This document shows positions 1 to 7,385 of a DNA stretch of 9,410 bases, one piece after another. The notes under the pieces were generated by a model. It was not told the origin of the DNA. It did no database searches and saw only the letters and a program-made list of their open reading frames with translations. The position numbers and the translations under genes were made by a program. The stretch lies in NCBI GenBank assembly GCA_900321145.1, contig ONVB01000039.1, forward strand, positions 1 to 9,410. The letters run 5' to 3'. Source of the DNA: an uncultured Eubacteriales bacterium. Lineage in GTDB: Bacteria > Bacillota > Clostridia > Lachnospirales > Lachnospiraceae. Position 1 is the stretch's first letter. Each line of letters opens with the position of its first letter.

Positions 1-696
1 GCAGAGGGTATAGGCGGCGGTGGAGGACACCTGACCAAGGCAGGAGGAACGGCAAGACCCGAGAAGCTCGAGCAGCTCGGCCTGATCAAAGACGGTATGG
101 ATGTGGTCGACTGTGTGCATGAGCTGTTCACAAAGCGTATGGATGAGTATTTCGGCAAGTATGAGATCATACATGCGAAGGACACTGTGCTCGACCGCAC
201 CGGTATGCTTATCTATGAGAAGAGGCCGCAGGAGTGCGGATATGTGAAGCTTACCGATCTTTATCCTGCCGGAAATGTGGTCAATGTCAGAACCTTAGAG
301 GGCGATGTGGATGTGCTTATCGATGAGGATAAGTACCTCATGATAGGCATAGAGGGCGAGATATATCCCATAAAGAAGGAGAAGCTCTATGCATCCTACG
401 AGGTGACGGACAGGCCGCTTAAAAGAGAATTTGAGTACGAGCCCTGCGTGATCAATACCGCGACCATGGACAAGAAGATGATCATGAGCGCGGCGCATGT
501 GGCAGTAAGTACGGCTAATACGAAGATATGCGCAAGGCCGCTTAAAAAACATGTGAAGCTCTTTACGGCCTGGGATGACGAGAAGTACTACTCAGGTAAC
601 CCGGGAGACTATATAGCTGTCCGTGAGGATGATGAGCATGATATATATGTTATAAAGGAGTCGCTTTTTGACAGGCTTTACAAGAGGGTTGACTGA
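1..696 (+). CDS. DHH-family phosphoesterase, C-terminal part (5' end outside window)
   Basis: The reading frame is open from base 1 to the TGA at 694-696, so this is the last 231 codons of a longer gene. A methionine at base 97 is not the real start, because conserved sequence lies upstream of it. Residues 3-16 hold a glycine run followed by His10 and KAGG, the GGGGH...AGG signature of the DHHA1 domain, which binds substrate in DHH phosphoesterases (RecJ, NrnA and cyclic dinucleotide phosphodiesterase relatives). The catalytic DHH domain would lie upstream. About 200 residues follow the signature. They include two similar blocks (about residues 109-135 and 201-230), each with a D-x-Y strand, an I-Y-x-I-K strand and a closing aromatic helix, read here as a duplicated small C-terminal domain. 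By family it should cleave a phosphodiester in the cytoplasm; the substrate is not readable. The next gene starts 43 bp downstream. Confidence 0.83.
   Translation, partial: AEGIGGGGGHLTKAGGTARPEKLEQLGLIKDGMDVVDCVHELFTKRMDEYFGKYEIIHAKDTVLDRTGMLIYEKRPQECGYVKLTDLYPAGNVVNVRTLEGDVDVLIDEDKYLMIGIEGEIYPIKKEKLYASYEVTDRPLKREFEYEPCVINTATMDKKMIMSAAHVAVSTANTKICARPLKKHVKLFTAWDDEKYYSGNPGDYIAVREDDEHDIYVIKESLFDRLYKRVD
325..690 (+). repeat. Internal protein-level repeat in the DHH protein C-terminus
   Basis: Bases 325-405 encode a block with the pattern DKY...EIYPIKKEKLYASYEV. Bases 601-690 encode a block with the pattern GDY...DIYVIKESLFDRLYKRV. The D-x-Y, IY-x-IK and final Y...V positions line up. Each block also lies near an RPLK segment: RPLK follows the first block and precedes the second. 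The DNA itself is not repeated, so this would be an old duplication. The alignment was made by eye; a profile or structure comparison would settle it. Confidence 0.5.
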
Positions 697-739
697 GGCG
701 GCTGCTGATACATTTTATGGATAAAAGGAAACCGGATCT

Positions 740-1984
740 ATGAACAAAAAAGAAGTAAACGAGATAAAGGCACTGTATGATACTGTGCAGGACTGCGGGA
801 TAGTTCGGCTCGCAGGGTGCTATGTGAACAGTGACAAGACAAAGGTGAAAACCTTCGTCGAAAGCTTCGGCAACCTGCCGGAGGAGGAGACGCATAAATA
901 CTTGGAGATCTTCAGGAAGTCACTTTCCGGGACACTCGGGAAGAATCTTATAGACGCCTGCTTTGTGGACGACGAGCAGGAGGACGCAACAAGCGGCAAA
1001 GAGCTTCTGAACGCGCTCAGGAGCTCGGAGCTTAAGGATGATAAGGTCTTGGATACATTTTATGACAAGGTGATAGATGCCTATAATTACACAGGTAATT
1101 ACCTGATCCTGCTTATATTCCAGGCATATGACGTGCCCGGAGTCGGGGCGGACGGAGAGGTGCTCGATGATGCCTCGGATGAGGTGTACAGCTATGTGCT
1201 GTGCTCTATATGTCCCATGAAACTTACGAAGCCGGGACTTGGCTTTGACGATGCTTTGGGAGAGATACATACATTGAGGCAGAGCTTTGCTGTCGAGCTT
1301 CCCGAGACAGGATTTCTCTTCCCGGCATTCAACGACAGAAGCTCGGATGACAGTGCACTGCTTTACTACAGCAAGAGGACTGACTCTCTTCAGGATCTGT
1401 TCTTCGAGACAGTCCTTCGGGCGACTGCCATGCTTCCGGCGAAGCAGCAGAAGGAAACCTTTACCGGGTTTGTGTCGGATGTACTCGGAGACGAAAGCAG
1501 CTTTGAGACTGTGCTTGCCATACAGGAGAACTTAAAGGAAGCGGTAAAGAACAAAAAGTCGGAGGCTGAGGGAGCTGCCGTGTTCTTCGACAAGGAGGAC
1601 ATGCGTGATGTATTTGAGATCAGCGGGGTATCGGAGGAGAAGCTGACCGAGTTCGACAGGAAGTTTGATGACAGGTTCGACAGGAAGCGCCTGTTTGAGA
1701 AGCAGCTTGAGGACAGGCAGCAGACGGTGAGCTTAGGCGAAAATGCAAAGGATACTCCGGTCCGTGTCCCAGATGTCCGCGTGGAGGAGAAGTTCTTCGC
1801 CGACAATGTGGCGCCGGTCAGAAGCTATGAGATAAAGAGTGACAACATGGTTCTCCGCGTGAACAGCAAGCATACGGATATGATCCATACGAGGGTCATA
1901 GACGGGAAAAAGTGTCTGATCATAGAGATTACCGAAGATCTTACCGTAAACGGTATACCGGTTGTCGGGACAAAGAAGCTTTGA
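740..1984 (+). CDS. DUF4317 family protein
   Basis: This is a 414-residue protein of unknown function, recognised from its N-terminus: MNKKEV, then a G-C-Y-V block near residue 28, then a K-Y-L-E-I ... S-G-T-L-G block around residues 55-67. That order is typical of DUF4317 proteins of Clostridia. The C-terminus ends in an I-D-G-K-K-C-L-I-I-E segment followed by VNGIPV, also typical of the family. Residues about 290-345 are highly charged, with a D-R-K-F-D-D-R-F-D-R-K run that is probably a helical linker. No signal peptide, membrane segment or catalytic motif is visible, so it is probably a soluble cytoplasmic protein. The start is preceded by a modest AAAGGA about 11 bases upstream. The next gene begins 21 bp after the stop, so the two are probably cotranscribed. 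Confidence 0.85.
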   Translation: MNKKEVNEIKALYDTVQDCGIVRLAGCYVNSDKTKVKTFVESFGNLPEEETHKYLEIFRKSLSGTLGKNLIDACFVDDEQEDATSGKELLNALRSSELKDDKVLDTFYDKVIDAYNYTGNYLILLIFQAYDVPGVGADGEVLDDASDEVYSYVLCSICPMKLTKPGLGFDDALGEIHTLRQSFAVELPETGFLFPAFNDRSSDDSALLYYSKRTDSLQDLFFETVLRATAMLPAKQQKETFTGFVSDVLGDESSFETVLAIQENLKEAVKNKKSEAEGAAVFFDKEDMRDVFEISGVSEEKLTEFDRKFDDRFDRKRLFEKQLEDRQQTVSLGENAKDTPVRVPDVRVEEKFFADNVAPVRSYEIKSDNMVLRVNSKHTDMIHTRVIDGKKCLIIEITEDLTVNGIPVVGTKKL

Positions 1985-2005
1985 TATCAATAACAGGAGG
2001 ATTAT

Positions 2006-2674
2006 ATGGAGAGATTTGTGATGATGAGTGCCATATCCGACGGCAGACTCTATGAGCCGGATGATATGGTCAAGGCTGACAGCATGGGGTGCAAGGGCTG
2101 TTCCTTCTGCTGTGAGAATATGTGCGATACTATAGTGCTTGATCCTTATGATATATTTCAACTGTCTAAAGGGTTAGACAAAAATTTTGCCACGCTTTAC
2201 AAAGAGGAGCTTATAGAGATAGGACTTCACGATCTGCTCACGCTTCCGCATATCAAGGACGGAGGAAACGGATGCAGGTTCCTGACTGCCGAGAAGCGCT
2301 GCGGGGTCTATGATATGAGGCCGGGTATCTGCAGGCTCTTTCCGCTCGGAAGGTATTACCACGACGATTCATTTTCCTACTTTCTGCAGACTCATGAGTG
2401 CAAGGTTGAGGACAGGGGCGAGGTCAAGGTCAGGGACTGGCTCGGGATACCGGAGCTTGAGAAGTACGAGGAGTATGTGAACACCTGGCACTATTTCCTG
2501 AAGAACCTTACCGAGTTCATGAAGGAAAGCAAGGATCATGAGGCGAAGTCGCGTGTAAATGTGATGCTGCTCCAGCTCTTCTACGAGTTCCCGTACAATC
2601 CGAATGCGGACTTTTATGAGCAGCTGTACAAAAGGATAGGAGAGTGGAGAAAGCTTGGTAACATAGAGCTGTAG
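2006..2674 (+). CDS. YkgJ-like cysteine-cluster (metal-binding) protein
   Basis: This 222-residue protein has nine cysteines in the spacing of the YkgJ/UPF0153 cysteine-cluster family: C29, C32, C35, C36 and C40 (CxxCxxCCxxxC), then C90, C99, C109 and C132. The middle block GCRFL...RCGVYDMRPGICRLFPLG (residues 89-115) is the most diagnostic part. The family is thought to bind zinc or an iron-sulfur cluster. Its biochemical role is not established, although related domains occur with radical or modification enzymes. The start follows AGGAGG with seven bases between, which is strong. The stop codon overlaps the first bases of a degraded helicase fragment in another frame, so the 3' border of this gene is also a rearrangement border. 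The C-terminal 90 residues have no recognisable motif. Confidence 0.87.
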   Translation: MERFVMMSAISDGRLYEPDDMVKADSMGCKGCSFCCENMCDTIVLDPYDIFQLSKGLDKNFATLYKEELIEIGLHDLLTLPHIKDGGNGCRFLTAEKRCGVYDMRPGICRLFPLGRYYHDDSFSYFLQTHECKVEDRGEVKVRDWLGIPELEKYEEYVNTWHYFLKNLTEFMKESKDHEAKSRVNVMLLQLFYEFPYNPNADFYEQLYKRIGEWRKLGNIEL

Positions 2675-2974
2675 AAGATAAGCGATTCAAGCTTTCTCCC
2701 TGTGCTTATTTGCATAACTATATTCGTCATGCTGCTGACCCTCTCGATGCCGAGCAGTACAGAGATTATCTGGATGAAGCACAGGCATATACGAAAGGGC
2801 AGATTGATCGGATCCGTGAATTTAAAGAGAGCCGATGAGATCATTAAGAATACATACCGGACGCTTATGACCAGAGGCATGAAGGGGTGCTACATATATT
2901 GCACCGATCCGGGAATGTCAGCATATCTTAAGAGGAGATTGGAGCGAGTTAAACATGAAGCAGGAAACCGTTGA
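2668..2974 (+). pseudogene. Remnant of a DUF2075 (Schlafen-group) DNA/RNA helicase, core deleted
   Basis: Two short coding-like stretches lie between the YkgJ gene and mazG. Frame 1 (about 2668-2838) reads EDKRFKLSPCAYLHNY, then a helical segment ending KGQIDRIREF. This matches my recollection of the N-terminal half of DUF2075 helicases. Frame 2 (about 2828-2974) reads ADEIIKNTYRTLMTRGMKGC, then YIYCTD, the conserved C-terminus of the same family. Such proteins are usually about 600 residues long; only about 100 residues remain, and the P-loop and helicase core are gone. The fragments meet near 2828-2838 with a frameshift, consistent with an internal deletion. The C-terminal piece overlaps the mazG start by 20 bp, which suggests a former helicase-mazG operon. 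An intact methionine-initiated frame begins at 2702, but its first 40 residues look unlike the family and are probably not a real gene. The assignment is from memory of the family. Confidence 0.6.
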
Positions 2975-3275
2975 CAGGATCAGGAAGTTTTCAGATGACA
3001 GAGACTGGGAGCAGTTTCATTCTCCGGAGAATCTGGCTAAATCAATAGTGATCGAGGGAGCAGAATTACTGGAGTGTTTCCAGTGGAGCGGTACGGATTA
3101 TGATCTTCAGCACGTAAAAGAGGAGCTTGCGGATGTGATCGTCTATACACAGAATCTGTTGGACAAGCTCGGACTGGATGCGGATGAGATCGTAAACATG
3201 AAGATGGAACAGAATGAGAAGAAGTACCCGGTGGAGAAGGCAAAGGGAAGTTCAGTGAAGTATGATCAGTTGTAG
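2955..3275 (+). CDS. MazG-like nucleotide pyrophosphohydrolase
   Basis: This 106-residue single-domain protein belongs to the all-alpha MazG/dUTPase-like NTP pyrophosphatase superfamily. The metal-binding ExxE...ExxD pattern is present: E34-G-A-E37 in the first helix, then E57-L-A-D60 in the second. The C-terminal NEKKYPVEKAKGSS (residues 87-100) is typical of the short MazG-like enzymes. By family it would split a nucleoside triphosphate into the monophosphate and pyrophosphate; the substrate cannot be told from sequence. A GGAG lies ten bases before the ATG, and the start sits inside the degraded helicase fragment. The PLD-helicase gene begins only 38 bp after the stop with no visible terminator, so mazG may belong to that operon. 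A 16-bp piece of this gene (3160-3175) recurs at 8568-8583. Confidence 0.9.
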   Translation: MKQETVDRIRKFSDDRDWEQFHSPENLAKSIVIEGAELLECFQWSGTDYDLQHVKEELADVIVYTQNLLDKLGLDADEIVNMKMEQNEKKYPVEKAKGSSVKYDQL

Positions 3276-3313
3276 GAGTAAAAAGCAGGAGACAGATGTT
3301 TTAGGAGAAGTCG

Positions 3314-6300
3314 ATGGAAAAAAGATTTGGAGATGCGCTTGAAAGCAGAAAAGGGATAAGATCCGGAGCTGAAACGGCATTCATAGATTCTTCCAACCGA
3401 TCGAATCTTGCATATAAACCATCATTTATAACAAATGATCATGAAAATGGTGTAAAGGTACTCACATCTATAGAAGACGAGCTTAAAAGATGTGATGCCT
3501 TTACTTTTAGTGTTGCTTTTGTTACCCTTGGCGGAATAACTCCGCTGTTGCAAACCCTAAAAGAGCTCGAACAAAAAGGTGTTCCGGGAAAAGTGTTGAC
3601 CACTGATTATAATATGTTTACAGATCCGAAAGCCCTCGATAAGCTTGCTGAATTTGACAACATAGAATTGCGCATGTATCAGGTGCAGCCCGGCGAAAAC
3701 ATCGGTTTTCATACAAAAGGTTATATATTCAGGAGTGACGAAACATATACATTTATAATAGGCAGTGCGAACATGACAGGGAGTGCCCTTGCTGTAAATA
3801 AGGAGTGGAACACTCGGTTTGTATCTACCGAGCAGGGAGAAATGTACAAAAGCATCGTTTCGGAGTTTGACAAGCTCTGGAATGATAAAGAGCATACGAA
3901 ATCTTATGCGGATATTATAGAGGGATATCGTACCAGATATGAGACAGTAAAGAAGCAGAGAAAGATAGCGCTTGAGTATGCAAAGAGAGATGAACTTGGG
4001 CAGCAAAAGGCTGTATCTTTGGAACAGTATCGGCTCAAACCAAATAAGATGCAAATCGGATTTATCAATAATCTGAGAGAAATCTCTAAGCGCGGCGACG
4101 ACAGAGCACTTCTTATCAGTGCAACGGCAACAGGAAAGACATATGCTTCTGCCTTTGGAATACGAGATGCGATATCGGGGAATGAGAAGGTGTTGTTCCT
4201 TGTTCACAGAGAGCAGATAGCAAAGCAGGCGTTGAAATCATATAAGCAGGTTTTTGGAAATACGCGAACCTACGGACTTCTTTCGGGAAACAGTCATGAT
4301 ATGGATGCGGATTTTCTTTTTGCGACTATGCAGATGATGTCAAAGGAAGATATCATGAGCAGGTTTAAAAGAGATGAGTTTCAGACGATAGTTGTGGATG
4401 AAGCACATCGTGTAGGTGCGATGAGCTACCGGAAAATAATGGACTATTTCAAACCGGAGTTTTGGCTTGGGATGACTGCGTCTCCTGAAAGGACAGATGA
4501 CTTCGATGTGTTCGCAACATTTGATCACAATATAGCTCTTGAGATCAGGCTCCAGCAGGCTATGGAGGAAAACCTTCTTTGTCCGTTCCATTACTTTGGC
4601 ATAACTGATATGGAAATCGATGGTGTGGTAATTGATGAGAAAACTGAAATGGAAAACTTCAGATTTCTTGTGTCAGATAAAAGAGTGGATTACATCACGA
4701 AGCAGATGAACTTTTATGGTTATTCGGGTGACAGAGTGAAGGGACTTGTATTCTGTAGTTCCAGAAAGGAAGCGGAAACTTTAAGTGGAATTTTTAATGA
4801 GAGGGGATATAAGACAAAGGCGCTCACGGGTTCAGACAGTCAGGAAGAACGAGAAGCTGCGATTGAACTTTTGACGAAGGATGTCTCCGAACGTACACTT
4901 GAAATGATTGGTAATCGAAATAATAAGGTCAACGACAGATTGAGAGAAGTAAACCATAATGATAACTGTGAAGATTATCTCGATTACATTTTTACTGTGG
5001 ATATATTCAATGAAGGTGTGGATATCCCTGAGGTGAATCAGGTTGTTATGCTTCGGCCTACAGAGTCACCGATTGTCTTTGTCCAGCAGCTTGGCCGTGG
5101 TCTCAGAAAGGCTGATGACAAGGACTTTGTTGTCATCCTGGATTTCATCGCCAACTATAAGAACAATTTCATGATTCCGATTGCGCTTTCGGGCGACAGG
5201 ACCTATAACAAGGACAACATTCGCCGTTATGTAACTGAGGGTGAGAAGGTAATCCCTGGCATCTCCACGATTCATTTTGATGAGATATCCAAAAAGAAGA
5301 TCTATGCGGCAATCGATACCGCAAATTTCAGCGACATCAAGCTGATCAAGGAGAATTATAAGAATCTGAAATATAAATTGGGACGCATTCCGAACCTGAT
5401 GGACTTCGACAGATACGGAGAGATGGATGTGCTCCGTATATTCGATAATGCTTCGCTCGGATCATACTATAAGTTTTTGGTAAAGTACGAAAAAGATTAT
5501 AAAGTAAGGTTGTCTGCAGACGAAGAAAAGATAATAGAATTTATATCAAAAAAGCTTGCAAGTGGTAAGCGAATACATGAACTCGAGCTTTTGGCGGAGA
5601 TGCTTTCGTCAAGGGATTATCTGTTGGAGGGGTTGAAAGATACTCTGAAGAAGCGTTATGCAAAGGAATGCCCGGATTTGGTTGTAAACAGTGTTGTGAA
5701 TGTCATGACAAATGAGTTTCCCTCGGGGTCCGGGAAAAAGACTTATGAGAAATGCGTATTTATAGAAAGAGATGACGGAAGTGATTTCAGGGCAAGTGCC
5801 GCATTCGCAAAGCTGCTTCACAACAAGGTGTTCTACGATATGGTAAAGGAGCTTGTAGAATTCGGAAGGTATCGTTACGAGAGGGATTACAGTAAGAATT
5901 ATAAAGATACTGAGTTAGTGTTGTATCAGAAATATACCTATGAGGATGCGTGCAGACTTTTGAACTGGGAACACAACGAGGTACCGCTGAATATCGGTGG
6001 GTATAAGTTTGATAAGATAACGAAAACGTTTCCGGTCTTTATCAATTATGACAAAGCTGAGGATATACAGGATACCATAAAGTACGAGGATCATTTTACA
6101 TCGCGTAGCTCTCTTATAGCAATTTCCAAGCAGAGCAGAACAAAATCATCGGATGATGTTCAGACATTTCTGCATGCGCATGAACGAGGTGTGAATGTTG
6201 AGCTTTTCGTCAGAAAGAACAAGGATGATAATACATCGAAAGAGTTTTATTATCTTGGCAGAATGATCACAACAGGAAAAACGCATGAATTTATTATGGC

Positions 6301-6388
6301 CAACACAAGCAAAACAGCGGTTGAGATTGAATGGCAGTTAGATACTCCGGTGCGTGAGGATATATACCAATACATTGTGAATGGGTAA
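3314..6388 (+). CDS. PLD nuclease / DEAD-DEAH (SF2) helicase / DUF3427 fusion
   Basis: This is a 1024-residue multidomain protein. Residues about 35-190 form a phospholipase-D-like nuclease with H133-T-K135, G150-S-A-N153 and E164. It lacks the Asp of the classical HxK(x4)D motif (R140 is there), but it has the H, K, N, E set of BfiI-type PLD nucleases. Residues about 240-610 form an SF2 helicase: ATATGKT (270-276, motif I), DEAH (362-365), TAS (388-390), NEGVDIP (566-572) and QQLGRGLR (591-598, motif VI). The rest, about 640-1020, is DUF3427, recognisable from IKYEDHF near 922 and ELFVRK...FYYLGRM near 963-984. By family it would be an ATP-driven nucleic-acid translocase with a nuclease end, acting in the cytoplasm. 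AGGAG sits seven bases before the ATG. The gene is clearly more AT-rich than the genes to its left. A NUDIX gene follows 15 bp later. Confidence 0.95.
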   Translation: MEKRFGDALESRKGIRSGAETAFIDSSNRSNLAYKPSFITNDHENGVKVLTSIEDELKRCDAFTFSVAFVTLGGITPLLQTLKELEQKGVPGKVLTTDYNMFTDPKALDKLAEFDNIELRMYQVQPGENIGFHTKGYIFRSDETYTFIIGSANMTGSALAVNKEWNTRFVSTEQGEMYKSIVSEFDKLWNDKEHTKSYADIIEGYRTRYETVKKQRKIALEYAKRDELGQQKAVSLEQYRLKPNKMQIGFINNLREISKRGDDRALLISATATGKTYASAFGIRDAISGNEKVLFLVHREQIAKQALKSYKQVFGNTRTYGLLSGNSHDMDADFLFATMQMMSKEDIMSRFKRDEFQTIVVDEAHRVGAMSYRKIMDYFKPEFWLGMTASPERTDDFDVFATFDHNIALEIRLQQAMEENLLCPFHYFGITDMEIDGVVIDEKTEMENFRFLVSDKRVDYITKQMNFYGYSGDRVKGLVFCSSRKEAETLSGIFNERGYKTKALTGSDSQEEREAAIELLTKDVSERTLEMIGNRNNKVNDRLREVNHNDNCEDYLDYIFTVDIFNEGVDIPEVNQVVMLRPTESPIVFVQQLGRGLRKADDKDFVVILDFIANYKNNFMIPIALSGDRTYNKDNIRRYVTEGEKVIPGISTIHFDEISKKKIYAAIDTANFSDIKLIKENYKNLKYKLGRIPNLMDFDRYGEMDVLRIFDNASLGSYYKFLVKYEKDYKVRLSADEEKIIEFISKKLASGKRIHELELLAEMLSSRDYLLEGLKDTLKKRYAKECPDLVVNSVVNVMTNEFPSGSGKKTYEKCVFIERDDGSDFRASAAFAKLLHNKVFYDMVKELVEFGRYRYERDYSKNYKDTELVLYQKYTYEDACRLLNWEHNEVPLNIGGYKFDKITKTFPVFINYDKAEDIQDTIKYEDHFTSRSSLIAISKQSRTKSSDDVQTFLHAHERGVNVELFVRKNKDDNTSKEFYYLGRMITTGKTHEFIMANTSKTAVEIEWQLDTPVREDIYQYIVNG

Positions 6389-6403
6389 GGAGAAAGTCGG
6401 GAG

Positions 6404-6796
6404 ATGAAAAGGATAGAAGTAGTAGCGGCAGTGATACGTCACGGGAATAAAATCTTTGCAACGCAGAGAGGTTACGGAGAATTCAAAGACATGTGGGAAT
6501 TTCCGGGTGGTAAGATGGAGAAAAATGAAGCACCTGAGGCTGCGCTTGTACGCGAGATAAAGGAAGAACTTGATACGGAGATCAAGGTAGGCGAGCTTAT
6601 AAAGACGGTGGAAGCGGATTACCCTGATTTTCATATAACGATGCATGTATATTGGTGTGAGATATTGAGTGGTGAGTTAACACTGTTGGAACACGAGGCA
6701 GCAAAGTGGCTTGAGATAAATGATGAGCTTACGTCGGCGGTTGACTGGCTTCCTGCCGACTTGGAAGTGGTTTCGGAGATAGTGAGGCATGGATAA
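6404..6796 (+). CDS. NUDIX hydrolase, MutT-like (deoxy)NTP pyrophosphohydrolase
   Basis: This 130-residue protein is close to the minimal length for a MutT-type enzyme. The Nudix box runs from G36 to about T58: G36, E42, then REIKEEL at 50-56. It follows Gx5Ex7REUxEE, but D57 stands where the consensus has glycine. The strand before it (WEFPGGK, 31-37) and the ADYPDFHITMHVYWC segment (71-85) are typical of the MutT/CTP-pyrophosphohydrolase group. That group cleaves (d)NTPs to monophosphate plus pyrophosphate and often removes oxidised or modified nucleotides. AAGGAG lies 11 bases before the ATG and overlaps the stop of the helicase gene. The last eight bases overlap the methyltransferase start, so translation is probably coupled. 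In this setting it may process a nucleotide made or released by the system rather than do general housekeeping; that is inference. Confidence 0.93.
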   Translation: MKRIEVVAAVIRHGNKIFATQRGYGEFKDMWEFPGGKMEKNEAPEAALVREIKEELDTEIKVGELIKTVEADYPDFHITMHVYWCEILSGELTLLEHEAAKWLEINDELTSAVDWLPADLEVVSEIVRHG

Positions 6797-7385
6797 AACT
6801 ATAGCATTTTATAACAAAAATGCTGAGGCATTTGTGCGTGACACAGAAACAGTAGAGTTTACTGAGGTCTGGGACAGGTTTTTGAGCTATATGCCGAAAG
6901 GGGCATATATACTTGACTTTGGATGCGGATCGGGAAGGGATACTAAATATTTCCTGACTAAAGGGTTTGAGGTTGATGCTGTTGATGGCTCCGAAAAGCT
7001 TTGTAAGTTGGCCTCTGAAAACACCGGGCATATAGTTAGGAAGATGTTGTTTTCTGAACTTGATGAGTGTGAAAAGTATAATGGAATCTGGGCGTGTGCA
7101 TCAATATTGCATCTGCCGAAAGATGAATTAAAAAGCGTGTTCAGGAAGATGCTCCGTGCAGTGAAGACAGGGGGATACATCTATGCATCTTTTAAGTACG
7201 GTGAGTTTGAAGGATACAGAAATGAACGATACTTTACAGGCTTTACGGAAGTATCTTTCACGAAGTTTATCAGCGATATAACGGAGATTCAAATCTTAGA
7301 AAAATGGGTATCATCGGATGCCAGACCCGGCAGGAGTGATGAGAAGTGGCTGAACTTGATATTGAAAAAGTCGGATATGGTCTGA
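6789..7385 (+). CDS. Class I SAM-dependent methyltransferase
   Basis: This 198-residue protein has a Rossmann-type methyltransferase fold. Motif I is ILDFGCGSGRD (41-51), with the acidic residue after strand 2 at D66 (VDAVDGS). The motif IV region reads ASILHLPKDEL (104-114) and has no D/N/S-PPY/F, so it does not look like an ordinary DNA adenine or cytosine-N4 methyltransferase. There is no PCQ motif of a C5 enzyme either. The ending DARPGR...KWLNLILKK (177-194) marks a distinct subfamily whose substrate I cannot name. The ATG overlaps the NUDIX stop by eight bases, with GGAG ten bases upstream. Its 3' end overlaps the HNH gene by 40 bases. In the cassette it could modify a small molecule, a protein, or nucleic acid in an unusual way. 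Confidence 0.92.
   Translation: MDKTIAFYNKNAEAFVRDTETVEFTEVWDRFLSYMPKGAYILDFGCGSGRDTKYFLTKGFEVDAVDGSEKLCKLASENTGHIVRKMLFSELDECEKYNGIWACASILHLPKDELKSVFRKMLRAVKTGGYIYASFKYGEFEGYRNERYFTGFTEVSFTKFISDITEIQILEKWVSSDARPGRSDEKWLNLILKKSDMV
7332..7336 (+). promoter_or_regulatory. Ribosome binding site fixing a GTG start for the HNH gene
   Basis: AGGAG lies inside the end of the methyltransferase gene, nine bases before the GTG at 7346. The GTG frame runs straight into the HNH protein, with conserved-looking sequence from the first residues. The first in-frame ATG is well inside (7439 region, residue 31). GTG is therefore the better start, and the two genes overlap by 40 bp. Confidence 0.7.

Noticed and set aside
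689..717. Possible promoter before the DUF4317 gene (TTGACT, 17 bases, ATTTTA)
   Set aside because: The -10 is poor and the -35 lies in the end of the DHH gene. Read-through from upstream is equally likely.
1390..1806. Antisense open frame opposite the DUF4317 gene (minus strand)
   Set aside because: It is a serine- and phenylalanine-rich product typical of a shadow of a charged coding sequence, and no motif is visible.
3557..4207. Long antisense open frame inside the PLD-helicase gene (216 codons, minus strand)
   Set aside because: It lies wholly within a well-supported gene, has no family motif and shows cysteine-, histidine- and serine-rich shadow composition.
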